Source: Ciona intestinalis
Taxonomy: Eukaryota; Chordata; Ascidiacea; Phlebobranchia; Cionidae
Direction: 5' to 3'
NCBI RefSeq assembly: GCF_000224145.3
Contig: NC_020173.2
Location: 3,325,620-3,389,619, forward strand
DNA length: 64,000 bases
Within the stretch, counting starts at the first letter, position 1; every line of letters begins with the position of its first letter. Both the position numbers and the translations under genes were made by a program. The notes under the pieces are model-generated. The model ran no database searches, was not told the origin of the DNA, and worked only from the letters and a program-made list of their open reading frames with translations. Of the stretch, positions 31,701 through 44,500 are shown one piece after another.

Positions 31701-34587
31701 ATGTGTGTCTGGTGTATAAAAAGACACCTATGTTATAACTCTACAGTGAGCATATTGTATTGTTTACAAAGCTTTTAACCAACAAAATAAACTTTTCAGG
31801 CATACAAAACCACCCATGCGACTTGTGACTTACACCTGTATTCCTTTGTTTCACATATTGGGAATATTGAGGCAATTTGCAAATTTAATCAAAGGATGGA
31901 AACATATTATTGATAAACGATTTAATGTTGAACAGTTGCTGAAATGTGTTGAAAAATATAAGGTAGTTTACTATTTATTATAGAAAAGGGATGTGTTTAA
32001 ATATTTGAGGACATTTATCCAATTTTCGGCACCATAGCACAGAATACTCATTAAACGTGGTGCTGCTACCATTGTGAGTATACGTTTTGGGAAAGACACT
32101 TCACAGTAAATGCTCATTCAAATGATCACTGGTGGATTGTCTAATTCACCAATCATACAAGTAGATATGAAGTTGTTGATACCAAGTGAATACGAAGGGT
32201 AAAAATTCAACATATATAACACACAAGAAGCTTTTGTGCAATATCTCTGGATTGACCCACTATGTCAAGATGACCAAGTCGACTGTCATTGGCCTGCCGC
32301 ATCAGAATAAAACTAAACAATAAAACTTGGTCGGCGCAATAGCAAAGTTGTTAAGACACTTAACGCAATTGCCCCAACCCAGTGGTCACTAATGAGTTTT
32401 CCAAATTGTCAGCCATAGAAAAAATAGAAAATCAAAAAATAATCACCCACAAAGTCACATACGTGGTTACTCTTAATTGAGCAGGTGTATGAAACAGAAC
32501 ACCCACATTACAACTGTTGTTGCCCCGTCATGCGAGGGTAAAGTTACATTCATTTATTCTTTCTACCATTTTTATACACAGGTTAACACGATGACTTCAG
32601 TACCACCTATGCTGGTTGCTCTTCAAAACTACCAACATTTTGATAAATATGACACTTCAAGCTTAAAGATTGTTGGATCAGGTGCTGCACCTCTCGCTTT
32701 AACTGTGAAGAACAAAACCTCAAAAAACTTGGGCGTGGATATAGTACAAGGTAAGTGTCATATTACCTAAACTCTTTCCTAAATCTTAGGTCCCACGGTG
32801 TGTTAAACTGTAGTTTCCTGTGTATAAAAAGCAGTCTGGTTGTAGTAATGGGGCAAATTCTGGCTTTAATACTTTGACCTTACAGACCTTACCGATAAAG
32901 AATAGACTAGAGAACAATATTTCAAGAAATTAATACACAGTTATGGTTTCAAGGTTGGGGCTTGACAGAAATGTTAGTCTCAGTTCACCGATCACCAAAT
33001 TATCCTGAAGGTTCAGTTGGCCAACTCATGCCCAATACACAGTTCAAGGTATAACTAAACTATTACTTGTTAAGTCTACTTTGAGATTTACATACTGCTA
33101 AGGTGGCAAAGTGGTTAGCGTGCCTGTATCTAGCCCTGGGTTACGAGTTCAAGAGTTAACGCTGCTACTTTTGGTGTCATGTGTGTCTTTAGGCAAGACA
33201 ATAAACAGCAATTTTAAAATCGGTATGCTGTAGTTTTAGAACTTTTGTTTGACACAGGTAGTGGATCCAGATAGTTTAAAAGAGCTTGGGATAAATGAAG
33301 ATGGAGAATGTTGGGTGAAAGGACCACAGGTAAATTTAAAATACTCTGTTCGTTGCATTGGTAAAATCCCACCATCAGCCGCAAAGTTACATATGAGGTA
33401 GCTACTAAATGGGCATTGGATGTATGAAACAGAACACCCATGGTATAACGAATGTCATTTTCCCACTATGCTAAAATGAAGAATGAATATAACTAGTTTA
33501 CCCTTACGTGGCGGGGCAGCGACTTTGATAAAACGCTATATATAAATAAAAATTTATTTGTGTAAAAAATATGGTCTTATCATTGTTACATTATAGCTGA
33601 TGAAAGGATATTATAAAAACCAAAGTGAAACTTCTCGCTGTATAACTTCTGATGGTTGGTTTCGAACTGGTGATATCGGCCATTACGATGAAAATGGATT
33701 TATTTTTATTGTTGACAGACTTAAAGAACTGATTAAGTATAAAGCATTTCAAGTGAGTATAGTATTGGAATATCATATGTATAATGTAGTATTGGGAAAT
33801 TCTGTTCTATTGTATATGGGTAGGTCCTAGGGCATAATCTGTTTTTCACAGCAACAGCGAAAGTTATTTAAATTTCACCACTTGTTTAACCCTAGGTACC
33901 CCCTGCCGAGCTAGAAAGCGTTATCCTTTCCAACCCCAAAGTTGCCGATGTTGGGGTAACAGGGATTCCTGACCCTGAAGCAGGGGAAGTCCCTCGTGCT
34001 TATGTTGTTCGAAAAGATGGGACGTTGACTGAAGAGGAATTGAACAATTTTGTTCAAAGTAAATATAAATAATTTTATGATTTTTTTCATATATTTTTTT
34101 GACAAAAAATATTCAGGATTTTCACCTTTGTTCAAAGTATGGTTTATCCTATGACTTTTTCATATATTTGACCTCTTTTCCTATGACTTTTTTTCATATA
34201 TAAGTATAAAGGATTTAGGTTTTTCAACTTTATTATGTCTATTGGTTATGGTTCGTAAAAGTAGTTTTTATATGCTGCTTTCTGGAAACAACTCAAAAAA
34301 CTACAGAATTCTTCACATGAATGAATAGATGAATGTAGCTTATTTATTTTGCGTGACGAGGCAACCACAGTCATTATAACGTGTGTTTTCAGTTCTATAT
34401 GCACCCTGTGCCCGTTTACTAGTTACCCCATCATTTAACTTACTATTTTACTGAAGGTCGAGTATCAAAATACAAATACTTATACGGTGGAATCAAATTT
34501 GTGAACAGCATTCCTAAGTCTCCAACAGGAAAAATATTAAGAAGGAAATTACATGAACATGCTTTTAAAGAATTAAATAAACTATAA
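28739..34587 (+). CDS. Acyl-CoA synthetase, 4CL/luciferase-like, paralogue 2
   Basis: The same 12-exon plan as its upstream neighbour, with most exon lengths identical: 28739-28837, 30163-30370, 30604-30710, 31008-31080, 31473-31605, 31800-31962, 32582-32750, 32954-33048, 33258-33329, 33597-33752, 33896-34058, 34457-34587, giving 522 residues. Motifs are [52 protein letters not shown] and [10 protein letters not shown]; it also ends in NKL. A second copy of exons 2-3 (29234-29441 and 29623-29727) sits just upstream and is cut by the N gap; I left it out of the model. The exon 8 acceptor (TTTCAAG) is weak. Exons 2, 3, 11 and 12 are almost identical to paralogue 1, while exons 4-10 are clearly diverged. 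Substrate unknown. Confidence 0.88.
29027..29727 (+). repeat. Left copy of duplicated block (intron 1 end to exon 3)
   Basis: From TAACATTGTCTATAATAATG through exons 2 and 3 this block matches 29958-30710 almost base for base, introns included. It differs by scattered substitutions and a 50-bp intronic length difference. The block ends inside exon 3 at the run of N. It is probably the second haplotype of one locus left in the assembly. Confidence 0.75.
29728..29777. other. Assembly gap (50 N)
   Basis: Exactly 50 undetermined bases; a single N also occurs at 29610. After the gap, about 180 bp (29778-29957) match neither duplicated block. They include CGTCAC ... GTGACG arms. Confidence 0.98.
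29958..30710 (+). repeat. Right copy of duplicated block
   Basis: Partner of 29027-29727. It keeps intact exons 2 and 3 with good splice sites and continues into unique intron 3, so it is the copy used in the gene model. Its intron 2 carries an extra 50 bp that is itself a tandem copy of the neighbouring GCAAATTTTAAC ... TTGTTGCCAATTCG segment. Confidence 0.75.
31183..31450 (-). repeat. SINE-like element (family B), inverted and diverged
   Basis: TGCCACACATAATGGTAGAGCG, AAATTGCTCCGACCCAGGGTG and CCATGCGAGGATAGATAAATGA keep the family order. It lies in intron 4 of synthetase 2. Confidence 0.55.
32325..32558 (-). repeat. SINE-like element (family B), inverted
   Basis: Well preserved: GGCGCAATAGCAAAGTTG, ATTGCCCCAACCCAGTGGTCAC, AATTGTCAGCCATAG, GTATGAAACAGAACACCCAC and a tail of TTACATTCATTTATTC. 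A partial second copy lies at 32025-32170. Both are in intron 6 of synthetase 2, and the tail ends about 25 bp before exon 7. Confidence 0.75.
33098..33212 (+). repeat. tRNA-like head of a family B SINE
   Basis: GGTGGCAAAGTGGTTAGCGTG with a downstream GGGTTACGAGTTCAAGAG gives A- and B-box-like spacing, then GTCTTTAGGCAAGACA. It lies in intron 8 of synthetase 2. A body fragment follows in intron 9 at 33378-33520. Confidence 0.6.
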
Positions 34588-35524
34588 TTGTTACCATTAT
34601 GCAGCACTTTAAATTGCTGCCAGCCATGTTGTAATATTAATTGAATAAAAATTTACTTTGTTCTCACTTACATATTGTTTTACTCACTATGATCTGAGCA
34701 TTCTCGTTTTTCACAATTTACGCCTCGCAAAAGTTTATGAAGTGTATTTGACTGATTAGTAATAATTAATATCCTGTATTATTTTTATTCTGTATACTTT
34801 TTATCTATTTCAGAACAAATTCCTGTCTTGAACATTTTTTGCAATTTTTTAAGCTGAAAGACTTTAGTTAGCAATATAATCTTATCATTATTTCATTCAT
34901 ATTATTAGCAAAAAATAGTTACTATGATTTAAATATTTTCCAAACACTTCTTTTGCATTTCTTAATCTTTATTAAAATCTAAGGAATATATATAGAACAC
35001 CAGAATAATGCTGTTTATGATGTAACAATAATGGTTATATTACTTTCTTTTGTACAGTACCAATGCAATGAGCATTATAACAAATATCACCAATGGTGTA
35101 CTATGGTTCTCCCAGTTCCATGGTTCTGTGGAATTAGAACAATTTTTTATAAGATTGTATATTCATAACTTTCCTAATAGATTTCATTCAAAGTAAAGTA
35201 AGAATTATTTATTCATTCATTTAGATGATGTTTAATAAATGATTTATTATAATATATTGTTCGTTTCGCTCGTTTTATCGAATAGGTTGAAACATTCTAT
35301 TATTATAGTCATGTGTTAAAACAACTGTTTTTTATTGTTACTTTGCATGTTTTTATAATGTTGTATACTTTTTCCGTAGTATTGTTTTGAACAAATATTT
35401 GCTGCTAGTTAAAATACCATTTTGTGAGTTTATTCAAGTTAGATATTTGGTTTATTATTTTATAAACTTAAATATATTCTGCTTGCTTTAGAAAACTAAA
35501 GATTAAACAGACATTTATTGCCAT
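34588..35524. other. Convergent intergenic region
   Basis: The synthetase 2 end has an AATAAA near 34643. The FN3-ZP gene ends from the other side with AATAAA (minus strand) at 35514-35519, just after its stop. The remainder is AT-rich, and I see nothing gene-like. Confidence 0.55.
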
Positions 35525-38500
35525 TTATTTACCTTCTTGTTGATAACAGCTAACTCCATCATTATCAAGAGTCATTCCTTCTCTACAAGAACATGTTTTC
35601 ATTCCTTTGTGCATGAAACATATGTCTTCACATCCTCCATTGTTCTGTTTTGTGGATTATTTAATGTTAACAAGATAAATAACAGGTATCCAATACATTG
35701 TAGTGACTTGTGTTAAATATGCCATTATTGTATGTAAATGTTGATGGAAATATTGTGAATGTAAAAAAGGATCTTTTGGCATTTGTATTGTGTTATTAAA
35801 AAATGATCTTTTTTAATTATACGTGAACTCAAATTGAGTTTTAAAGAAAAAATATCCAATACATAAAATGTAATCACTTAAACTTACCGTTTCGCAAGAT
35901 TCTGCCTGTGGTGGGGCAAGTAGTAAAGGACCATATGATAAAAGATGAAGTTTATTGTTTCTTATTCCTCTCCTTTTTCTCTTCTTTGAGCAAGCCTGTA
36001 GAAAAGATTGTTTATCACAGAGATGGTAAGTAAGTGAACCCATGAATGTATCTTATTTATGCTTGTGTTGTGGTGTAACAGTTGTTACAACACATATGTT
36101 TCATATAACTTGTGCCCGCTTGCGAGTTACCTACTTTACCTGACTTTGTGGTGATTGTTTTGCTATATTTTTTCAATATATGCTGGCTGACAATAACTAG
36201 AGTTTTAATGGTTTTAGATTCGAATACAAAGATAAATAATTACCAATGGAGGGCATGTGGATGCACCCTTCATACAAACAGAGATCTGACAGTGAACATA
36301 AATGGTTTGGTTTACAGGTGCCGCTCCAACCCATGTAAATGCTTGGAACTGGAATTGAGCAATGCTGGAGTTGTAGTTGATGGTTACAATGTTTGCATTT
36401 GGACTTGAAGATGCTACAGGACACCTGTTAATGTAAGTTCATGTTTCGGTAATAGCATTTAAACTAAGATGTTTCATACACCTGACTGCTCTTACACCTG
36501 ACTAAAAGTTACTATGCATAATGCCGGTGTTTATTTGTTTTTGTCTTTAGATTTTTCTCTTCAAATTTATGTCTTTTTTAACTTTATAGTGTTTGTTTTT
36601 ATTCTATGTAGGTGCAGTCCTACGAGAAGACTTGTCATAGAACATAGGATTAAACCACAGTTGGAGGATTAAACCACAGTTGGAGGATTAAACCACAGTT
36701 GGCCCATTACTTCAACACACAGGTTGCTACTGCATAGACCTCACAAGATGTTGAAGCCTGTCGCTTTCCCCAATGGATGGGAGATCTTTCCTTGACATCT
36801 CGGGCAAGGTTAGATACTTCAACATTAGCTTTGTATCGAAACTTACCCATTTTGTAGAATGTTGTACCTAGTGTTGCTACTGCTATCACTGGTCTGCGTT
36901 GCCCAACAATACATTGCCTGAAAATGAGAAAAAGCTTATAAGGTGCACAATTAGACAAACAGTGTGAGTTTTATTTATATGTAACTTATTATAAATCGGA
37001 GATTAACTAACATGGTTATCCTAATGCACACCATACTTGGTGGTTTAAAATAAAAATGACCAAATGAAAACAGTTGGTCCAATTGAAAAGTTTTTTTATT
37101 TTGCTCAAACTTAAAAATAAATAAATATATTTTTGACTATACATTTTTTTGCGGGGTTTTGTACTGATTTTTACCAACTTTGAAATCACCAGGAAAAATA
37201 TATAATATATACAAGTTTAAATGTCTCACCTGCAAAATCGTATTATCAGATGGAGTTGGGCCAGCTGAAATTTGTGCATAAATATACTGGGAACTTGATA
37301 TAACGGGAGGGTTACCACTTAGTAATGCACTGTATGCAGAGCTTTGATACAATCCAAATGAAAGGTCTATTGTACCAGGTTGTACAGGATTGTTTATCTT
37401 TGTAAATCTGTAGAGTATTTAAAGGTGTTTAAATTTTGTGACTGTTGCTATAATACATGTATGTATGAGTTATAATATGCAGTCTTCATATAGACCAGAT
37501 ACGCATGGTGAATTTAAACACTTCATGGTCACTGTCAAGTTATAACATTGGTGTCTTCTTATAAACCGGATACACATTATGCTCTCTTTTGATTTATAAT
37601 ATGAGGTCTTCCTATACGGTAGACACACACAGTCTTTTCATACACCACAGAGTAGGTCTCTCCTTGTACACCAGACACATATGATTCATTTATATACTTA
37701 TAGACAATGCACTTATACCACCATGCAAATCTCAAGTATGGATATACTTGTACTTACACCATCATTGGTTTGATCTCACTGAAGTGAACAATTAATGATT
37801 TATTGAAATAACAGCTGAACGTAATGTCAGAACTTGACCCATATCTTTGGACTGAAGATGCACCCACAAAATTTAATCTTTTTACTGTATAGTTGTATTG
37901 GTATCTTATGCCTTGGGCCTGTATAAGATGGATACAAGATGTTAGTCTGACTGTGTACTGATGTAACACATTATATTAAAGCACATGGTATTAAAATATC
38001 TTTCCAATAATATTGCCCCTTACTCAGATTCCCTCTTTTGCTTTGCCAGTTTTAGTAGAGTAGGGTAAGACAGAATCTTTAAGCAAATTTTGCCCAATAT
38101 TTATAATCTCTGTACCATTTTTTTGTCTCACATCAAAATATACCCGTAAAAAAACTTTTTTTTCAAAAAAGTCCCGTCTTTACCCAAGTTCCGTATTTTC
38201 CCCACCCTACTGTACATATATTTACCTCAACAATTGGGTTGCAGCTTTGAAAGTTGAATGAAATGGATGTTCTGCTTGGGTTAAGTTGTTGAGGTTTACA
38301 TTCTGTTGCAACTTGTGAAAAGGAATCCACGTAAGTTGAGCTCACAACTATGTTGTCGTTTGGTCCAAGGTTTAATCTTTCGTAGTCTGTTCCACTTATG
38401 CTAAATACAAAGGTAAGCTTAACAATAGCACTTTACCTTTTTGTTTTATAATAATTATAAAGAAAAGTAACTTATTTGACGCGCAGTGAGCATTGATGGC

Positions 38501-41500
38501 CGTTATAAAGTGCGTGTTCGGTTTCATATACCACGTGTGAAACTTTGTAGATTATTTTTTAATGTATGGCTGACAATTTGTAACCAATAGGAAACCACTG
38601 GGTTGGATTAGCTGCGAAGTGTCTTGCCCAACCCTTACACCCATAATCTCTTAGCTGGAAGTGGACATGCTAACCAATGTGCCACAGCTTTGAATTTTGC
38701 AAGTTTCTTTACCATAACCGAAAAGATAACCAAAATAATAAAATAGTAGGTTATGTATAAAACTTAGTACAGTGTTTTATAATTGTTATAAACATGTAAA
38801 CTTACAGAATATTAGGGCGGATTGAACACTCAATGTCTGAAGCTGTAGTTGTGTTGAGTGGGTTTGATATATTCCCATAACCTTGTACATTCATTGCTTG
38901 CACAAAGATTAAATAATACACAGCAGGGGTAAGGTTTTCAAGAGTAGTTGAAAGTGAGGTGCCGACATTTTTGATCCCATTGCCAAAATCAGATTTATAG
39001 ATGACGCGGTATCCTGTAATGTTCAGACCACCACCTGGCTGGGGAGGTGACCACATGAGGCTTATTGTGGTGGTTGTTGCTGACACCATTGATAGCACTA
39101 TGTTCTCAGGGGCATGTGGGGCTGAAGAAAGTATTTGTTAACTAATGAACGAATAAATGTAACTTGCTTTATCCTGGCGTGGGCCGGGAAACGACAATTG
39201 CTGTAACACGGGTTTTCATACATCTTGTGTCAACTTAGGAGTTACCATGTATGTTACTATGTGGGCAATCACAACCTAATTCACACATTGATGCAAATGC
39301 AGCACATACATTTATATATGTTGGGGTAATGAGCCAAACCTGACCCATACCTTAGTTTTTCTTTCAACCACTATTTTTTCAGGGTCGTATAGATCGCAAA
39401 GAGTAAAATATTTAAAAGTTTTTGTTTTTGTTACAAACATCACAGCTTGTAAATGTGATACAGTAGTCTTCATTTTTTAACGTTTTAATGAACTGTTTAC
39501 AATAAAGACAACTGTGTAATATATGGGCTGGTATGTTTGTATTAAAATTTATATTTATCTCTGAGGTTACCACAGCAAAGTTTAGGAAAATTATTAATAC
39601 CAATGACAGTTGTTAAAACACAGGAAAAGTTAAAACATTGTTTCATTAATTTGAAAATCCCAACAATATAGAATAGAACACATAGTTATTTATTATAGTA
39701 AGTAGTTAATACATCAATATTTTTATAGTGTGTAATAAAAGATATATTTACCGGTTGAAACACAAATTGGATCTGATGCGTTTCCAATTCCAGCCGCAGA
39801 GACAGCTGCGATGGTCAAACAATACAGTGTGTTCGGTTCAAGACCAGTAACTGTTATTGTTAGCGCACTAGCTGGAACTGTTGTAGTTGCCCTTTTTCTA
39901 CGGCCTGGTGTACTTGCATTCATAGCAGTATATTCAATGATATAATGTGTGTATGAAAGTCCACCAATGGTCTCTGGTCCCAGCCACTCAAGTGTGACTG
40001 AAGTGGCGGTAGGTTCATCCACCGTGGACTTAGCTGGTGTTTTTAGTTGAGCTGGAGCTGTAGAAAGAAACATAAAGTTGTATATTCAGTACTTGGGTAA
40101 AAAGTATACTTAGTAAAGAGCAAGTACATTTAGTAATTAGCAAGTATATTCAGTATTAAAAGTAGAAATACATTCAGTGAAGTAATAAAAAATAGAAATA
40201 CATTCAGTGAAGCAGTGTATAATATGGGTGTTGTGTTCTATAATATGGGTGTTGTACTTACAGGTTAACAAATAGGTTAGACGGCCCCTAAGAGTTTATG
40301 AGGGTTTAGAGCAATTACTGTTAAGTGTGTTTCCAAAAGGCACACATGCTAATAATGGTACTAGCATCGGGAGTCCTGCTTACCACTTTGTCAAATGGAC
40401 TGATTAAATTTTATTCTTGCATACCTATTTACCCCACAATAATATCGCATCTACTCACCAGTTTGTGTACTGAATACTTCACTAAATTGACCCACACCAA
40501 GTGCATTTTCTAATCTCAGCTCAAAAAAGTAAGTTTGTTCAGGTAATAATCCAGGTATTGTAACTGAGCTTGTATTTCCTGGAAGATCCATTGAGTTGGG
40601 CATTCCTACATCAACTGGTGACCACATTAACCTCATCATTGTAACATTCTGGAAGTTGGCCCCAGGATTTATACCAAGTGTGATAGAGGAACTGGTTGCA
40701 CTCATTGCACTGGGGACAGGAGATTGTCCAAAAGCTGTAAGAAAAACAAAGTAGTAGGTATTTATTATTTTGATACATTCATTTATAACAAGAAGGATTT
40801 TTTTGCGATACAGATTTAAACACTTGTGCCTGCATGCAAATTACCACATATGTAACCGTTTTTTATTGAAATAATAAAGCATAACTGACAATTTAGACAC
40901 TCTAGAATGAAAAAAGCAATTTCTTTTAATTGTTCCACTCAGAACACAATCACCGAATTTTAGCAGCCTCAAGCCTTACCTGTATGTAACTTAACTTAAC
41001 TTGTAACTTACTTACTTTATCCTCGTGTGGCCGGAAAAAACGACAGTCGTTATCACACAGGTTTAACACCGGGTGCCAGCTTACGAGATTTTTTTTTTTT
41101 ATGTATGGCTGATAATTTAGACAACCCATTAGTGACCATTGGGTTATAGGTAGGCACACCAACAACTATGCCACGATGCCTGTATCCTCTAGTACAGAGA
41201 CAGGTGCACTAACCATTGTACCCTGCTGTGAGTTGAATATATAATTATAAACAAGTGTACCTGTTCTTGCTTGTTTAGGAATAGTTTGTCCTCTCCCATA
41301 TGTGTTATAAGCTGTAATGTTGAACGAATGTAGAGTATTTGCATCTAACCCATCAATTGTTGCAGTCGTTAAATTGGTATTTATAGTTCTGTTGTTTATA
41401 AGGATTTCATACGAAGTGTGAATAATATCTGCACGTTCAACTGGTGACCAGGATATAGTTATACTAGATGCAGTCTGGTTAGTCGTATTAACTTGTTGGA

Positions 41501-44500
41501 CAGCTCCTGGTGCTAAAAAACAGAGTTAAAGTTTTAGAAGATATAAAAAAATATTTATTGCAAAACTAATTGCTACAAAATACGTGACGAACTAACAGTT
41601 TATATTGCATTTTTCACTGATGACTAATATGTCATTTTAGCCAATAAATGTATATCTAACAATACATGTAGCCTATGTCTAAAAACTGTTAGATAATTAC
41701 CTGTGCCAAAAACTGAAAATTCCGATGTTTTTGAGAACTGCCCCCCATTGTATGAAAGAATGACAGAGACATTATAAAGTGTGTTGGGAACCAAACCAGT
41801 TATCTCATGTTGATTTATACTGTATGCTGTGTTCGAGCCCGACACGCCATTCACTGATATAGCATAAGAATCAATGGAATATAGATTACCTCCCAATGAT
41901 GGTTCAGGCCAAACTACAAGTATTGTTGTAGCTGTTGAGTTTCCATGGTTTGGTTTTCCAGTAGGAGCAGGCTCTGGTAAAGTATATTAAGTGGTTAGTT
42001 GTGTAAGAGTTATGTTCAGAGCTGTGGCTCAGTAGTTAGATTACATCATAACTAAAAGGTAGCATGTTTAATACTGATACATTGACACAGTAGGTGTATT
42101 TGGACAAGATACATGAGTAAACAGAAACACAATGATTACATTGAAGGTCTCGGAATCATTTGGTTAGGGCATACAGATTGCTTGAACTAAGCTGAAGTAC
42201 AAATCAGGCTACGATGCCAGACAACCAAGCCATGGTGCCATGGACCAAGCCATGGTGCCAGGCAGCATAAAGCATATACCTGTATTAACCATATCTGCTG
42301 TAGTAGATGATGAACTACGTAATACTCCGCCTCTGTTGGCATGAGCAAAAACTTGAACTGAGACAGGTGTGTTTGGTTGTGGAATAACATGTACAGATGT
42401 GGTTGGTGCAGCCACTTGCATTTCAGGTAAACCTGTCACAATAATGGTGTAATAATCTACAGGTCCTGAAGCCACAAAGGGAACCCAGGATGCATAAACA
42501 CCAGAGGAATTACTGGATGCAGTGACCACTTGTGCTGTAGGACCTGGGAGAATTAATTTTGTTAAATGATTCCACTATCTTAATATTTTCTATTTTTTTA
42601 TTTATTTATTCAGATAGAAAAAAAAAATCATTTTAAAAGTGATAACATGTTGGCATATTGTAATTACTTGTCCAAAATTCGGCAGTTGTAGAAATGTTTG
42701 GACCCTCAAAATATACCGCTGTTACTGTCACATTATATAGGTGACTGGGAATAAGGTTTTGCATTGTAGTCCTTGGAGTAGTTCCAGTGGTTGATGAATG
42801 CCCATTTGGTTCATAAAAAAAGTCATATTTCAGAAAGTTCCGAAATCGGCCCCCTAAATTTAAAGACCATTGGGCCACTATAGCCGTTGCCTGGGTGACC
42901 TCCTGGGTCACGTTTTCAGGAGCTTTAGGATCTGTAAAAATATAAAAGCAGGGCTAGAGTTATATCTTTACAGGCATAACAACAGAAAGCATTTTATAGT
43001 GTACTTTACTGAATAGTTATTTTCCTAACACACTTACATGTACTTATTACAGTTGATCCTAAAGCAAAAACAGGGTTGCCAATTTTTTGTTGAATCGAAA
43101 TACTAAAAATGTATTCTGTATTTGATTCCAGTCCTGTAAATGTATACTGAGTTGTGTTAGGTTCCAAGTACTGTGTGACTGGTTGTGAGGGTCCCACCGT
43201 ATATGAAACAATATAACCATAAAAAGCAAAGTTTCCTTCAGTATATGCAGACCAGCTGAGATAAGCAGTATCAGTAGAAGTAGTAACATTTGGTCTATAC
43301 CGAAGGGTAGGTCCTGCAAAAAAATGTACGAAGTAATTGATATTTGTGAGGTAATGGGCCAACTCTGGTTTAAATATAAGGTTCCATGACATGCTTTGCT
43401 ATAGAACCTTACCCATAAAAATAAAAAGATTTAGAAAGTTAGCTAAGCTGTAAACGACAAGTATCTTTGTAGCCTTTGCTTTTCGATGTGAGTACAAGCT
43501 CTTAAAAAATTATATTTATTACTAGTGCATATCATTCAAGATGCTGTGTTGTTCATATAAAGTTGTTCTGCTCTGTATTGGTTAAGTATTTGTCAAGAAC
43601 GTAAAATTTAGGCCAGATTCTGCCTATAAGATTGGGCTTATTATAGATAACAATAAGATGTAATAATATGGTTCCAGACTTAGAATAGGATATGAACTTT
43701 TTATTATAACTTACGCGTGAGTAAACTGAAGGGTGCAGAAGTGTTTTTTCCACCATTAAACACATTGTAAATAGTAACTTTAATTTCAGTATTGCCTGCG
43801 GCCATCACTCTCATGTTTAAAGAATTAGAATTTGTTCCGACTCCATTATCATGACGTAAAATGTGATAATGTGAGAATGTTAAATACCCTCCACCAATAT
43901 CTGCATCACCCCAAGAAAAAATTGCTATGCCATCTGTTGGAGCGCTCGTAGCCAAGGATCTTGGAGCTTCAGGTTCTAAAATATAACATGGGTCAATGTT
44001 AGTAAATTTTTATTATTTGTTTGTCTACTTTTTTTGGCTTTATAAAATATTGTTTTGTTTCATTTGGTATGACAGACAACCCAAACACCCCTTAAGAAGG
44101 TTTAGAGCAATTTCTGTTAAAAGTTTTGCCCGAGGATATATACACCCACAATGGTAGTGGCAGTGAGCCTATGTCCTCTTGATTAGACACATGCTGGCTA
44201 ACCAGCATAATATAGTGCAGAAATATTTTTGCCAGAAGACAATAGCTTTACAACCACTGTGTTATAATACGACAATATGTTATTTATCTCTTTAAATACA
44301 GTAACTTAGATCAGATTAATTAAAACAGAAGAAAGAAGGAAATTAGTAGGAGAGGACAGTCAATAAAAAAGTTGTTAAAGGTTTATGGCACTGGTCAGTA
44401 TGCAGGATTTAAAACTTTAGTGCTGTCAACTTACCTGTTATAACAGATAGTGGTGCAGATTCACTTCCAACAATTTCTTCGCCATTGCTTAATATTAACA

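Larger units (their letters stand above)
35888..38400 (-). other. ZP domain and furin site of the FN3-ZP gene
   Basis: Six exons: 38400-38226, 37918-37758, 37407-37230, 36917-36847, 36424-36244 and 35995-35888. The ZP-N half starts at the end of the previous exon (IECSIRPN) and contains FNFQSC and ITFSCYF. The ZP-C half has YCWATQTS, LQNGCP, FQFQAFTW, YVHCQISVC and STCPP. These are the classic cysteine positions of the family. Next comes SKKRKRRG, a consensus furin cleavage site at about residue 1985. ZP proteins use such a cut to expose polymerising ends. Here no membrane anchor follows, only an EGF-like module. Confidence 0.85.

Noticed and set aside
33098..33170. Possible tRNA gene (A- and B-box-like sequences)
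   Set aside because: No acceptor stem or standard cloverleaf can be drawn, and the same sequence is joined to the SINE body in other copies. The tRNA-like ends at 22907, 42013 and 51960 were rejected for the same reason.
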